From assembly GCA_963576565.1 (NCBI GenBank), contig OY755046.1:48230786-48294785 (forward strand): a stretch of DNA of 64,000 nt, given 5' to 3'. Both the position numbers and the translations under genes were made by a program. This DNA comes from Aspidapion aeneum. Taxonomy: Eukaryota; Arthropoda; Insecta; Coleoptera; Brentidae. The notes beneath the pieces were generated by a model that ran no database searches, was not told the DNA's origin, and saw only the letters and a program-made list of their open reading frames with translations. Shown here piece after piece: positions 46,136 through 61,100 of the stretch. The stretch's first letter is position 1, and each line of letters opens with the position of its first letter.

Positions 46136-49100
46136 CATGTCTGTATGTCTGTATGTCTGTATGTCTGTATGTCTGTATGTCTGTATGTCTGTATGTCTGT
46201 ATGTCTGTATGTCTGTATGTCTGTATGTCTGTATGTCTGTATGTCTGTATGTCTGTATGTCTGTATGTCTGTATGTCTGTATGTCTGTATGTCCGTATGT
46301 CCGTATGTCTGTATGTCTGTATGTCTGTATGTCTGTATGTCTGTATGTCTGTATGTCTGTATGTCTGTATGTCTGTATGTCTGTATGTCTGTATGTCTGT
46401 ATGTCTGTATGTCTGTATGTCTGTATGTCTGTATGTCTGTATGTCTGTATGTCTGTATGTCTGTATGTCTGTATGTCTGTATGTCTGTATGTCTGTATGT
46501 CTGTATGTCTGTATGTCTGTATGTCTGTATGTCTGTATGTCTGTATGTCTGTATGTCTGTATGTCTGTATGTCTGTATGTCTGTATGTCTGTATGTCTGT
46601 ATGTCTGTATGTCTGTATGTCTGTATGTCTGTATGTCTGTATGTCTGTATGTCTGTATGTCTGTATGTCTGTATGTCTGTATGTCTGTATGTCTGTATGT
46701 CTGTATGTCTGTATGTCTGTATGTCTGTATGTCTGTATGTCTGTATGTCTGTATGTCTGTATGTCTGTATGTCTGTATGTCTGTATGTCTGTATGTCTGT
46801 ATGTCTGTATGTCTGTATGTCTGTATGTCTGTATGTCTGTATGTCTGTATGTCTGTATGTCTGTATGTCTGTATGTCTGTATGTCTGTATGTCTGTATGT
46901 CTGTATGTCTGTATGTCTGTATGTCTGTATGTCTGTATGTCTGTATGTCTGTATGTCTGTATGTCTGTATGTCTGTATGTCTGTATGTCTGTATGTCTGT
47001 ATGTCTGTATGTCTGTATGTCTGTATGTCTGTATGTCTGTATGTCTGTATGTCTGTATGTCTGTATGTCTGTATGTCTGTATGTCTGTATGTCTGTATGT
47101 CTGTATGTCTGTATGTCTGTATGTCTGTATGTCTGTATGTCTGTATGTCTGTATGTCTGTATGTCTGTATGTCTGTATGTCTGTATGTCTGTATGTCTGT
47201 ATGTCTGTATGTCTGTATGTCTGTATGTCTGTATGTCTGTATGTCTGTATGTCTGTATGTCTGTATGTCTGTATGTCTGTATGTCTGTATGTCTGTATGT
47301 CTGTATGTCTGTATGTCTGTATGTCTGTATGTCTGTATGTCTGTATGTCTGTATGTCTGTATGTCTGTATGTCTGTATGTCTGTATGTCTGTATGTCTGT
47401 ATGTCTGTATGTCTGTATGTCTGTATGTCTGTATGTCTGTATGTCTGTATGTCTGTATGTCTGTATGTCTGTATGTCTGTATGTCTGTATGTCTGTATGT
47501 CTGTATGTCTGTATGTCTGTATGTCTGTATGTCTGTATGTCTGTATGTCTGTATGTCTGTATGTCTGTATGTCTGTATGTCTGTATGTCTGTATGTCTGT
47601 ATGTCTGTATGTCTGTATGTCTGTATGTCTGTATGTCTGTATGTCTGTATGTCTGTATGTCTGTATGTCTGTATGTCTGTATGTCTGTATGTCTGTATGT
47701 CTGTATGTCTGTATGTCTGTATGTCTGTATGTCTGTATGTCTGTATGTCTGTATGTCTGTATGTCTGTATGTCTGTATGTCTGTATGTCTGTATGTCTGT
47801 ATGTCTGTATGTCTGTATGTCTGTATGTCTGTATGTCTGTATGTCTGTATGTCTGTATGTCTGTATGTCTGTATGTCTGTATGTCTGTATGTCTGTATGT
47901 CTGTATGTCTGTATGTCTGTATGTCTGTATGTCTGTATGTCTGTATGTCTGTATGTCTGTATGTCTGTATGTCTGTATGTCTGTATGTCTGTATGTCTGT
48001 ATGTCTGTATGTCTGTATGTCTGTATGTCTGTATGTCTGTATGTCTGTATGTCTGTATGTCTGTATGTCTGTATGTCTGTATGTCTGTATGTCTGTATGT
48101 CTGTATGTCTGTATGTCTGTATGTCTGTATGTCTGTATGTCTGTATGTCTGTATGTCTGTATGTCTGTATGTCTGTATGTCTGTATGTCTGTATGTCTGT
48201 ATGTCTGTATGTCTGTATGTCTGTATGTCTGTATGTCTGTATGTCTGTATGTCTGTATGTCTGTATGTCTGTATGTCTGTATGTCTGTATGTCTGTATGT
48301 CTGTATGTCTGTATGTCTGTATGTCTGTATGTCTGTATGTCTGTATGTCTGTATGTCTGTATGTCTGTATGTCTGTATGTCTGTATGTCTGTATGTCTGT
48401 ATGTCTGTATGTCTGTATGTCTGTATGTCTGTATGTCTGTATGTCTGTATGTCTGTATGTCTGTATGTCTGTATGTCTGTATGTCTGTATGTCTGTATGT
48501 CTGTATGTCTGTATGTCTGTATGTCTGTATGTCTGTATGTCTGTATGTCTGTATGTCTGTATGTCTGTATGTCTGTATGTCTGTATGTCTGTATGTCTGT
48601 ATGTCTGTATGTCTGTATGTCTGTATGTCTGTATGTCTGTATGTCTGTATGTCTGTATGTCTGTATGTCTGTATGTCTGTATGTCTGTATGTCTGTATGT
48701 CTGTATGTCTGTATGTCTGTATGTCTGTATGTCTGTATGTCTGTATGTCTGTATGTCTGTATGTCTGTATGTCTGTATGTCTGTATGTCTGTATGTCTGT
48801 ATGTCTGTATGTCTGTATGTCTGTATGTCTGTATGTCTGTATGTCTGTATGTCTGTATGTCTGTATGTCTGTATGTCTGTATGTCTGTATGTCTGTATGT
48901 CTGTATGTCTGTATGTCTGTATGTCTGTATGTCTGTATGTCTGTATGTCTGTATGTCTGTATGTCTGTATGTCTGTATGTCTGTATGTCTGTATGTCTGT
49001 ATGTCTGTATGTCTGTATGTCTGTATGTCTGTATGTCTGTATGTCTGTATGTCTGTATGTCTGTATGTCTGTATGTCTGTATGTCTGTATGTCTGTATGT

Positions 49101-52100
49101 CTGTATGTCTGTATGTCTGTATGTCTGTATGTCTGTATGTCTGTATGTCTGTATGTCTGTATGTCTGTATGTCTGTATGTCTGTATGTCTGTATGTCTGT
49201 ATGTCTGTATGTCTGTATGTCTGTATGTCTGTATGTCTGTATGTCTGTATGTCTGTATGTCTGTATGTCTGTATGTCTGTATGTCTGTATGTCTGTATGT
49301 CTGTATGTCTGTATGTCTGTATGTCTGTATGTCTGTATGTCTGTATGTCTGTATGTCTGTATGTCTGTATGTCTGTATGTCTGTATGTCTGTATGTCTGT
49401 ATGTCTGTATGTCTGTATGTCTGTATGTCTGTATGTCTGTATGTCTGTATGTCTGTATGTCTGTATGTCTGTATGTCTGTATGTCTGTATGTCTGTATGT
49501 CTGTATGTCTGTATGTCTGTATGTCTGTATGTCTGTATGTCTGTATGTCTGTATGTCTGTATGTCTGTATGTCTGTATGTCTGTATGTCTGTATGTCTGT
49601 ATGTCTGTATGTCTGTATGTCTGTATGTCTGTATGTCTGTATGTCTGTATGTCTGTATGTCTGTATGTCTGTATGTCTGTATGTCTGTATGTCTGTATGT
49701 CTGTATGTCTGTATGTCTGTATGTCTGTATGTCTGTATGTCTGTATGTCTGTATGTCTGTATGTCTGTATGTCTGTATGTCTGTATGTCTGTATGTCTGT
49801 ATGTCTGTATGTCTGTATGTCTGTATGTCTGTATGTCTGTATGTCTGTATGTCTGTATGTCTGTATGTCTGTATGTCTGTATGTCTGTATGTCTGTATGT
49901 CTGTATGTCTGTATGTCTGTATGTCTGTATGTCTGTATGTCTGTATGTCTGTATGTCTGTATGTCTGTATGTCTGTATGTCTGTATGTCTGTATGTCTGT
50001 ATGTCTGTATGTCTGTATGTCTGTCTATGTCTGTATGTCTGTATGTCTGTATGTCTGTATGTCTGTATGTCTGTATGTCTGTATGTCTGTATGTCTGTAT
50101 GTCTGTATGTCTGTATGTCTGTATGTCTGTATGTCTGTATGTCTGTATGTCTGTATGTCTGTATGTCTGTATGTCTGTATGTCTGTATGTCTGTATGTCT
50201 GTATGTCTGTATGTCTGTATGTCTGTATGTCTGTATGTCTGTATGTCTGTATGTCTGTATGTCTGTATGTCTGTATGTCTGTATGTCTGTATGTCTGTAT
50301 GTCTGTATGTCTGTATGTCTGTATGTCTGTATGTCTGTATGTCTGTATGTCTGTATGTCTGTATGTCTGTATGTCTGTATGTCTGTATGTCTGTATGTCT
50401 GTATGTCTGTATGTCTGTATGTCTGTATGTCTGTATGTCTGTATGTCTGTATGTCTGTATGTCTGTATGTCTGTATGTCTGTATGTCTGTATGTCTGTAT
50501 GTCTGTATGTCTGTATGTCTGTATGTCTGTATGTCTGTATGTCTGTATGTCTGTATGTCTGTATGTCTGTATGTCTGTATGTCTGTATGTCTGTATGTCT
50601 GTATGTCTGTATGTCTGTATGTCTGTATGTCTGTATGTCTGTATGTCTGTATGTCTGTATGTCTGTATGTCTGTATGTCTGTATGTCTGTATGTCTGTAT
50701 GTCTGTATGTCTGTATGTCTGTATGTCTGTATGTCTGTATGTCTGTATGTCTGTATGTCTGTATGTCTGTATGTCTGTATGTCTGTATGTCTGTATGTCT
50801 GTATGTCTGTATGTCTGTATGTCTGTATGTCTGTATGTCTGTATGTCTGTATGTCTGTATGTCTGTATGTCTGTATGTCTGTATGTCTGTATGTCTGTAT
50901 GTCTGTATGTCTGTATGTCTGTATGTCTGTATGTCTGTATGTCTGTATGTCTGTATGTCTGTATGTCTGTATGTCTGTATGTCTGTATGTCTGTATGTCT
51001 GTATGTCTGTATGTCTGTATGTCTGTATGTCTGTATGTCTGTATGTCTGTATGTCTGTATGTCTGTATGTCTGTATGTCTGTATGTCTGTATGTCTGTAT
51101 GTCTGTATGTCTGTATGTCTGTATGTCTGTATGTCTGTATGTCTGTATGTCTGTATGTCTGTATGTCTGTATGTCTGTATGTCTGTATGTCTGTATGTCT
51201 GTATGTCTGTATGTCTGTATGTCTGTATGTCTGTATGTCTGTATGTCTGTATGTCTGTATGTCTGTATGTCTGTATGTCTGTATGTCTGTATGTCTGTAT
51301 GTCTGTATGTCTGTATGTCTGTATGTCTGTATGTCTGTATGTCTGTATGTCTGTATGTCTGTATGTCTGTATGTCTGTATGTCTGTATGTCTGTATGTCT
51401 GTATGTCTGTATGTCTGTATGTCTGTATGTCTGTATGTCTGTATGTCTGTATGTCTGTATGTCTGTATGTCTGTATGTCTGTATGTCTGTATGTCTGTAT
51501 GTCTGTATGTCTGTATGTCTGTATGTCTGTATGTCTGTATGTCTGTATGTCTGTATGTCTGTATGTCTGTATGTCTGTATGTCTGTATGTCTGTATGTCT
51601 GTATGTCTGTATGTCTGTATGTCTGTATGTCTGTATGTCTGTATGTCTGTATGTCTGTATGTCTGTATGTCTGTATGTCTGTATGTCTGTATGTCTGTAT
51701 GTCTGTATGTCTGTATGTCTGTATGTCTGTATGTCTGTATGTCTGTATGTCTGTATGTCTGTATGTCTGTATGTCTGTATGTCTGTATGTCTGTATGTCT
51801 GTATGTCTGTATGTCTGTATGTCTGTATGTCTGTATGTCTGTATGTCTGTATGTCTGTATGTCTGTATGTCTGTATGTCTGTATGTCTGTATGTCTGTAT
51901 GTCTGTATGTCTGTATGTCTGTATGTCTGTATGTCTGTATGTCTGTATGTCTGTATGTCTGTATGTCTGTATGTCTGTATGTCTGTATGTCTGTATGTCT
52001 GTATGTCTGTATGTCTGTATGTCTGTATGTCTGTATGTCTGTATGTCTGTATGTCTGTATGTCTGTATGTCTGTATGTCTGTATGTCTGTATGTCTGTAT

Positions 52101-55100
52101 GTCTGTATGTCTGTATGTCTGTATGTCTGTATGTCTGTATGTCTGTATGTCTGTATGTCTGTATGTCTGTATGTCTGTATGTCTGTATGTCTGTATGTCT
52201 GTATGTCTGTATGTCTGTATGTCTGTATGTCTGTATGTCTGTATGTCTGTATGTCTGTATGTCTGTATGTCTGTATGTCTGTATGTCTGTATGTCTGTAT
52301 GTCTGTATGTCTGTATGTCTGTATGTCTGTATGTCTGTATGTCTGTATGTCTGTATGTCTGTATGTCTGTATGTCTGTATGTCTGTATGTCTGTATGTCT
52401 GTATGTCTGTATGTCTGTATGTCTGTATGTCTGTATGTCTGTATGTCTGTATGTCTGTATGTCTGTATGTCTGTATGTCTGTATGTCTGTATGTCTGTAT
52501 GTCTGTATGTCTGTATGTCTGTATGTCTGTATGTCTGTATGTCTGTATGTCTGTATGTCTGTATGTCTGTATGTCTGTATGTCTGTATGTCTGTATGTCT
52601 GTATGTCTGTATGTCTGTATGTCTGTATGTCTGTATGTCTGTATGTCTGTATGTCTGTATGTCTGTATGTCTGTCTGTATGTCTGTATGTCTGTATGTCT
52701 GTATGTCTGTATGTCTGTATGTCTGTATGTCTGTATGTCTGTATGTCTGTATGTCTGTATGTCTGTATGTCTGTATGTCTGTATGTCTGTATGTCTGTAT
52801 GTCTGTATGTCTGTATGTCTGTATGTCTGTATGTCTGTATGTCTGTATGTCTGTATGTCTGTATGTCTGTATGTCTGTATGTCTGTATGTCTGTATGTCT
52901 GTATGTCTGTATGTCTGTATGTCTGTATGTCTGTATGTCTGTATGTCTGTATGTCTGTATGTCTGTATGTCTGTATGTCTGTATGTCTGTATGTCTGTAT
53001 GTCTGTATGTCTGTATGTCTGTATGTCTGTATGTCTGTATGTCTGTATGTCTGTATGTCTGTATGTCTGTATGTCTGTATGTCTGTATGTCTGTATGTCT
53101 GTATGTCTGTATGTCTGTATGTCTGTATGTCTGTATGTCTGTATGTCTGTATGTCTGTATGTCTGTATGTCTGTATGTCTGTATGTCTGTATGTCTGTAT
53201 GTCTGTATGTCTGTATGTCTGTCTGTATGTCTGTATGTCTGTATGTCTGTATGTCTGTATGTCTGTATGTCTGTATGTCTGTATGTCTGTATGTCTGTAT
53301 GTCTGTATGTCTGTATGTCTGTATGTCTGTATGTCTGTATGTCTGTATGTCTGTATGTCTGTATGTCTGTATGTCTGTATGTCTGTATGTCTGTATGTCT
53401 GTATGTCTGTATGTCTGTATGTCTGTATGTCTGTATGTCTGTATGTCTGTATGTCTGTATGTCTGTATGTCTGTATGTCTGTATGTCTGTATGTCTGTAT
53501 GTCTGTATGTCTGTATGTCTGTATGTCTGTATGTCTGTATGTCTGTATGTCTGTATGTCTGTATGTCTGTATGTCTGTATGTCTGTATGTCTGTATGTCT
53601 GTATGTCTGTATGTCTGTATGTCTGTATGTCTGTATGTCTGTATGTCTGTATGTCTGTATGTCTGTATGTCTGTATGTCTGTATGTCTGTATGTCTGTAT
53701 GTCTGTATGTCTGTATGTCTGTATGTCTGTATGTCTGTATGTCTGTATGTCTGTATGTCTGTATGTCTGTATGTCTGTATGTCTGTATGTCTGTATGTCT
53801 GTATGTCTGTATGTCTGTATGTCTGTATGTCTGTATGTCTGTATGTCTGTATGTCTGTATGTCTGTATGTCTGTATGTCTGTATGTCTGTATGTCTGTAT
53901 GTCTGTATGTCTGTATGTCTGTATGTCTGTATGTCTGTATGTCTGTATGTCTGTATGTCTGTATGTCTGTATGTCTGTATGTCTGTATGTCTGTATGTCT
54001 GTATGTCTGTATGTCTGTATGTCTGTATGTCTGTATGTCTGTATGTCTGTATGTCTGTATGTCTGTATGTCTGTATGTCTGTATGTCTGTATGTCTGTAT
54101 GTCTGTATGTCTGTATGTCTGTATGTCTGTATGTCTGTATGTCTGTATGTCTGTATGTCTGTATGTCTGTATGTCTGTATGTCTGTATGTCTGTATGTCT
54201 GTATGTCTGTATGTCTGTATGTCTGTATGTCTGTATGTCTGTATGTCTGTATGTCTGTATGTCTGTATGTCTGTATGTCTGTATGTCTGTATGTCTGTAT
54301 GTCTGTATGTCTGTATGTCTGTATGTCTGTATGTCTGTATGTCTGTATGTCTGTATGTCTGTATGTCTGTATGTCTGTATGTCTGTATGTCTGTATGTCT
54401 GTATGTCTGTATGTCTGTATGTCTGTATGTCTGTATGTCTGTATGTCTGTATGTCTGTATGTCTGTATGTCTGTATGTCTGTATGTCTGTATGTCTGTAT
54501 GTCTGTATGTCTGTATGTCTGTATGTCTGTATGTCTGTATGTCTGTATGTCTGTATGTCTGTATGTCTGTATGTCTGTATGTCTGTATGTCTGTATGTCT
54601 GTATGTCTGTATGTCTGTATGTCTGTATGTCTGTATGTCTGTATGTCTGTATGTCTGTATGTCTGTATGTCTGTATGTCTGTATGTCTGTATGTCTGTAT
54701 GTCTGTATGTCTGTATGTCTGTATGTCTGTATGTCTGTATGTCTGTATGTCTGTATGTCTGTATGTCTGTATGTCTGTATGTCTGTATGTCTGTATGTCT
54801 GTATGTCTGTATGTCTGTATGTCTGTATGTCTGTATGTCTGTATGTCTGTATGTCTGTATGTCTGTATGTCTGTATGTCTGTATGTCTGTATGTCTGTAT
54901 GTCTGTATGTCTGTATGTCTGTATGTCTGTATGTCTGTATGTCTGTATGTCTGTATGTCTGTATGTCTGTATGTCTGTATGTCTGTATGTCTGTATGTCT
55001 GTATGTCTGTATGTCTGTATGTCTGTATGTCTGTATGTCTGTATGTCTGTATGTCTGTATGTCTGTATGTCTGTATGTCTGTATGTCTGTATGTCTGTAT

Positions 55101-58100
55101 GTCTGTATGTCTGTATGTCTGTATGTCTGTATGTCTGTATGTCTGTATGTCTGTATGTCTGTATGTCTGTATGTCTGTATGTCTGTATGTCTGTATGTCT
55201 GTATGTCTGTATGTCTGTATGTCTGTATGTCTGTATGTCTGTATGTCTGTATGTCTGTATGTCTGTATGTCTGTATGTCTGTATGTCTGTATGTCTGTAT
55301 GTCTGTATGTCTGTATGTCTGTATGTCTGTATGTCTGTATGTCTGTATGTCTGTATGTCTGTATGTCTGTATGTCTGTATGTCTGTATGTCTGTATGTCT
55401 GTATGTCTGTATGTCTGTATGTCTGTATGTCTGTATGTCTGTATGTCTGTATGTCTGTATGTCTGTATGTCTGTATGTCTGTATGTCTGTATGTCTGTAT
55501 GTCTGTATGTCTGTATGTCTGTATGTCTGTATGTCTGTATGTCTGTATGTCTGTATGTCTGTATGTCTGTATGTCTGTATGTCTGTATGTCTGTATGTCT
55601 GTATGTCTGTATGTCTGTATGTCTGTATGTCTGTATGTCTGTATGTCTGTATGTCTGTATGTCTGTATGTCTGTATGTCTGTATGTCTGTATGTCTGTAT
55701 GTCTGTATGTCTGTATGTCTGTATGTCTGTATGTCTGTATGTCTGTATGTCTGTATGTCTGTATGTCTGTATGTCTGTATGTCTGTATGTCTGTATGTCT
55801 GTATGTCTGTATGTCTGTATGTCTGTATGTCTGTATGTCTGTATGTCTGTATGTCTGTATGTCTGTATGTCTGTATGTCTGTATGTCTGTATGTCTGTAT
55901 GTCTGTATGTCTGTATGTCTGTATGTCTGTATGTCTGTATGTCTGTATGTCTGTATGTCTGTATGTCTGTATGTCTGTATGTCTGTATGTCTGTATGTCT
56001 GTATGTCTGTATGTCTGTATGTCTGTATGTCTGTATGTCTGTATGTCTGTATGTCTGTATGTCTGTATGTCTGTATGTCTGTATGTCTGTATGTCTGTAT
56101 GTCTGTATGTCTGTATGTCTGTATGTCTGTATGTCTGTATGTCTGTATGTCTGTATGTCTGTATGTCTGTATGTCTGTATGTCTGTATGTCTGTATGTCT
56201 GTATGTCTGTATGTCTGTATGTCTGTATGTCTGTATGTCTGTATGTCTGTATGTCTGTATGTCTGTATGTCTGTATGTCTGTATGTCTGTATGTCTGTAT
56301 GTCTGTATGTCTGTATGTCTGTATGTCTGTATGTCTGTATGTCTGTATGTCTGTATGTCTGTATGTCTGTATGTCTGTATGTCTGTATGTCTGTATGTCT
56401 GTATGTCTGTATGTCTGTATGTCTGTATGTCTGTATGTCTGTATGTCTGTATGTCTGTATGTCTGTATGTCTGTATGTCTGTATGTCTGTATGTCTGTAT
56501 GTCTGTATGTCTGTATGTCTGTATGTCTGTATGTCTGTATGTCTGTATGTCTGTATGTCTGTATGTCTGTATGTCTGTATGTCTGTATGTCTGTATGTCT
56601 GTATGTCTGTATGTCTGTATGTCTGTATGTCTGTATGTCTGTATGTCTGTATGTCTGTATGTCTGTATGTCTGTATGTCTGTATGTCTGTATGTCTGTAT
56701 GTCTGTATGTCTGTATGTCTGTATGTCTGTATGTCTGTATGTCTGTATGTCTGTATGTCTGTATGTCTGTATGTCTGTATGTCTGTATGTCTGTATGTCT
56801 GTATGTCTGTATGTCTGTATGTCTGTATGTCTGTATGTCTGTATGTCTGTATGTCTGTATGTCTGTATGTCTGTATGTCTGTATGTCTGTATGTCTGTAT
56901 GTCTGTATGTCTGTATGTCTGTATGTCTGTATGTCTGTATGTCTGTATGTCTGTATGTCTGTATGTCTGTATGTCTGTATGTCTGTATGTCTGTATGTCT
57001 GTATGTCTGTATGTCTGTATGTCTGTATGTCTGTATGTCTGTATGTCTGTATGTCTGTATGTCTGTATGTCTGTATGTCTGTATGTCTGTATGTCTGTAT
57101 GTCTGTATGTCTGTATGTCTGTATGTCTGTATGTCTGTATGTCTGTATGTCTGTATGTCTGTATGTCTGTATGTCTGTATGTCTGTATGTCTGTATGTCT
57201 GTATGTCTGTATGTCTGTATGTCTGTATGTCTGTATGTCTGTATGTCTGTATGTCTGTATGTCTGTATGTCTGTATGTCTGTATGTCTGTATGTCTGTAT
57301 GTCTGTATGTCTGTATGTCTGTATGTCTGTATGTCTGTATGTCTGTATGTCTGTATGTCTGTATGTCTGTATGTCTGTATGTCTGTATGTCTGTATGTCT
57401 GTATGTCTGTATGTCTGTATGTCTGTATGTCTGTATGTCTGTATGTCTGTATGTCTGTATGTCTGTATGTCTGTATGTCTGTATGTCTGTATGTCTGTAT
57501 GTCTGTATGTCTGTATGTCTGTATGTCTGTATGTCTGTATGTCTGTATGTCTGTATGTCTGTATGTCTGTATGTCTGTATGTCTGTATGTCTGTATGTCT
57601 GTATGTCTGTATGTCTGTATGTCTGTATGTCTGTATGTCTGTATGTCTGTATGTCTGTATGTCTGTATGTCTGTATGTCTGTATGTCTGTATGTCTGTAT
57701 GTCTGTATGTCTGTATGTCTGTATGTCTGTATGTCTGTATGTCTGTATGTCTGTATGTCTGTATGTCTGTATGTCTGTATGTCTGTATGTCTGTATGTCT
57801 GTATGTCTGTATGTCTGTATGTCTGTATGTCTGTATGTCTGTATGTCTGTATGTCTGTATGTCTGTATGTCTGTATGTCTGTATGTCTGTATGTCTGTAT
57901 GTCTGTATGTCTGTATGTCTGTATGTCTGTATGTCTGTATGTCTGTATGTCTGTATGTCTGTATGTCTGTATGTCTGTATGTCTGTATGTCTGTATGTCT
58001 GTATGTCTGTATGTCTGTATGTCTGTATGTCTGTATGTCTGTATGTCTGTATGTCTGTATGTCTGTATGTCTGTATGTCTGTATGTCTGTATGTCTGTAT

Positions 58101-61100
58101 GTCTGTATGTCTGTATGTCTGTATGTCTGTATGTCTGTATGTCTGTATGTCTGTATGTCTGTATGTCTGTATGTCTGTATGTCTGTATGTCTGTATGTCT
58201 GTATGTCTGTATGTCTGTATGTCTGTATGTCTGTATGTCTGTATGTCTGTATGTCTGTATGTCTGTATGTCTGTATGTCTGTATGTCTGTATGTCTGTAT
58301 GTCTGTATGTCTGTATGTCTGTATGTCTGTATGTCTGTATGTCTGTATGTCTGTATGTCTGTATGTCTGTATGTCTGTATGTCTGTATGTCTGTATGTCT
58401 GTATGTCTGTATGTCTGTATGTCTGTATGTCTGTATGTCTGTATGTCTGTATGTCTGTATGTCTGTATGTCTGTATGTCTGTATGTCTGTATGTCTGTAT
58501 GTCTGTATGTCTGTATGTCTGTATGTCTGTATGTCTGTATGTCTGTATGTCTGTATGTCTGTATGTCTGTATGTCTGTATGTCTGTATGTCTGTATGTCT
58601 GTATGTCTGTATGTCTGTATGTCTGTATGTCTGTATGTCTGTATGTCTGTATGTCTGTATGTCTGTATGTCTGTATGTCTGTATGTCTGTATGTCTGTAT
58701 GTCTGTATGTCTGTATGTCTGTATGTCTGTATGTCTGTATGTCTGTATGTCTGTATGTCTGTATGTCTGTATGTCTGTATGTCTGTATGTCTGTATGTCT
58801 GTATGTCTGTATGTCTGTATGTCTGTATGTCTGTATGTCTGTATGTCTGTATGTCTGTATGTCTGTATGTCTGTATGTCTGTATGTCTGTATGTCTGTAT
58901 GTCTGTATGTCTGTATGTCTGTATGTCTGTATGTCTGTATGTCTGTATGTCTGTATGTCTGTATGTCTGTATGTCTGTATGTCTGTATGTCTGTATGTCT
59001 GTATGTCTGTATGTCTGTATGTCTGTATGTCTGTATGTCTGTATGTCTGTATGTCTGTATGTCTGTATGTCTGTATGTCTGTATGTCTGTATGTCTGTAT
59101 GTCTGTATGTCTGTATGTCTGTATGTCTGTATGTCTGTATGTCTGTATGTCTGTATGTCTGTATGTCTGTATGTCTGTATGTCTGTATGTCTGTATGTCT
59201 GTATGTCTGTATGTCTGTATGTCTGTATGTCTGTATGTCTGTATGTCTGTATGTCTGTATGTCTGTATGTCTGTATGTCTGTATGTCTGTATGTCTGTAT
59301 GTCTGTATGTCTGTATGTCTGTATGTCTGTATGTCTGTATGTCTGTATGTCTGTATGTCTGTATGTCTGTATGTCTGTATGTCTGTATGTCTGTATGTCT
59401 GTATGTCTGTATGTCTGTATGTCTGTATGTCTGTATGTCTGTATGTCTGTATGTCTGTATGTCTGTATGTCTGTATGTCTGTATGTCTGTATGTCTGTAT
59501 GTCTGTATGTCTGTATGTCTGTATGTCTGTATGTCTGTATGTCTGTATGTCTGTATGTCTGTATGTCTGTATGTCTGTATCTGTATGTCTGTATGTCTGT
59601 ATGTCTGTATGTCTGTATGTCTGTATGTCTGTATGTCTGTATGTCTGTATGTCTGTATGTCTGTATGTCTGTATGTCTGTATGTCTGTATGTCTGTATGT
59701 CTGTATGTCTGTATGTCTGTATGTCTGTATGTCTGTATGTCTGTATGTCTGTATGTCTGTATGTCTGTATGTCTGTATGTCTGTATGTCTGTATGTCTGT
59801 ATGTCTGTATGTCTGTATGTCTGTATGTCTGTATGTCTGTATGTCTGTATGTCTGTATGTCTGTATGTCTGTATGTCTGTATGTCTGTATGTCTGTATGT
59901 CTGTATGTCTGTATGTCTGTATGTCTGTATGTCTGTATGTCTGTATGTCTGTATGTCTGTATGTCTGTATGTCTGTATGTCTGTATGTCTGTATGTCTGT
60001 ATGTCTGTATGTCTGTATGTCTGTATGTCTGTATGTCTGTATGTCTGTATGTCTGTATGTCTGTATGTCTGTATGTCTGTATGTCTGTATGTCTGTATGT
60101 CTGTATGTCTGTATGTCTGTATGTCTGTATGTCTGTATGTCTGTATGTCTGTATGTCTGTATGTCTGTATGTCTGTATGTCTGTATGTCTGTATGTCTGT
60201 ATGTCTGTATGTCTGTATGTCTGTATGTCTGTATGTCTGTATGTCTGTATGTCTGTATGTCTGTATGTCTGTATGTCTGTATGTCTGTATGTCTGTATGT
60301 CTGTATGTCTGTATGTCTGTATGTCTGTATGTCTGTAGTCTGTATGTCTGTATGTTGTATGTCTGTATGTCTGTATGTCTGTATGTCTGTATGTCTGTAT
60401 GTCTGTATGTCTGTATGTCTGTATGTCTGTATGTCTGTATGTCTGTATGTCTGTATGTCTGTATGTCTGTATGTCTGTATGTCTGTATGTCTGTATGTCT
60501 GTATGTCTGTATGTCTGTATGTCTGTATGTCTGTATGTCTGTATGTCTGTATGTCTGTATGTCTGTATGTCTGTATGTCTGTATGTCTGTATGTCTGTAT
60601 GTCTGTATGTCTGTATGTCTGTATGTCTGTATGTCTGTATGTCTGTATGTCTGTATGTCTGTATGTCTGTATGTCTGTATGTCTGTATGTCTGTATGTCT
60701 GTATGTCCGTATGTCCGTATGTCCGTATGTCCGTATGTCCGTATGTCCGTATGTCCGTATGTCCGTATGTCCGTATGTCCGTATGTCCGTATGTCCGTAT
60801 GTCCGTATGTCCGTATGTCCGTATGTCCGTATGTCTGTATGTCTGTATGTCCGTATGTCTGTATGTCTGTATGTCTGTATGTCTGTATGTCTGTATGTCT
60901 GTATGTCTGTATGTCTGTATGTCTGTATGTCTGTATGTCTGTATGTCTGTATGTCTGTATGTCTGTATGTCTGTATGTCTGTATGTCTGTATGTCTGTAT
61001 GTCTGTATGTCTGTATGTCTGTATGTCTGTATGTCTGTATGTCTGTATGTCTGTATGTCTGTATGTCTGTATGTCTATATGTCTGTATGTCTGTATGTCT

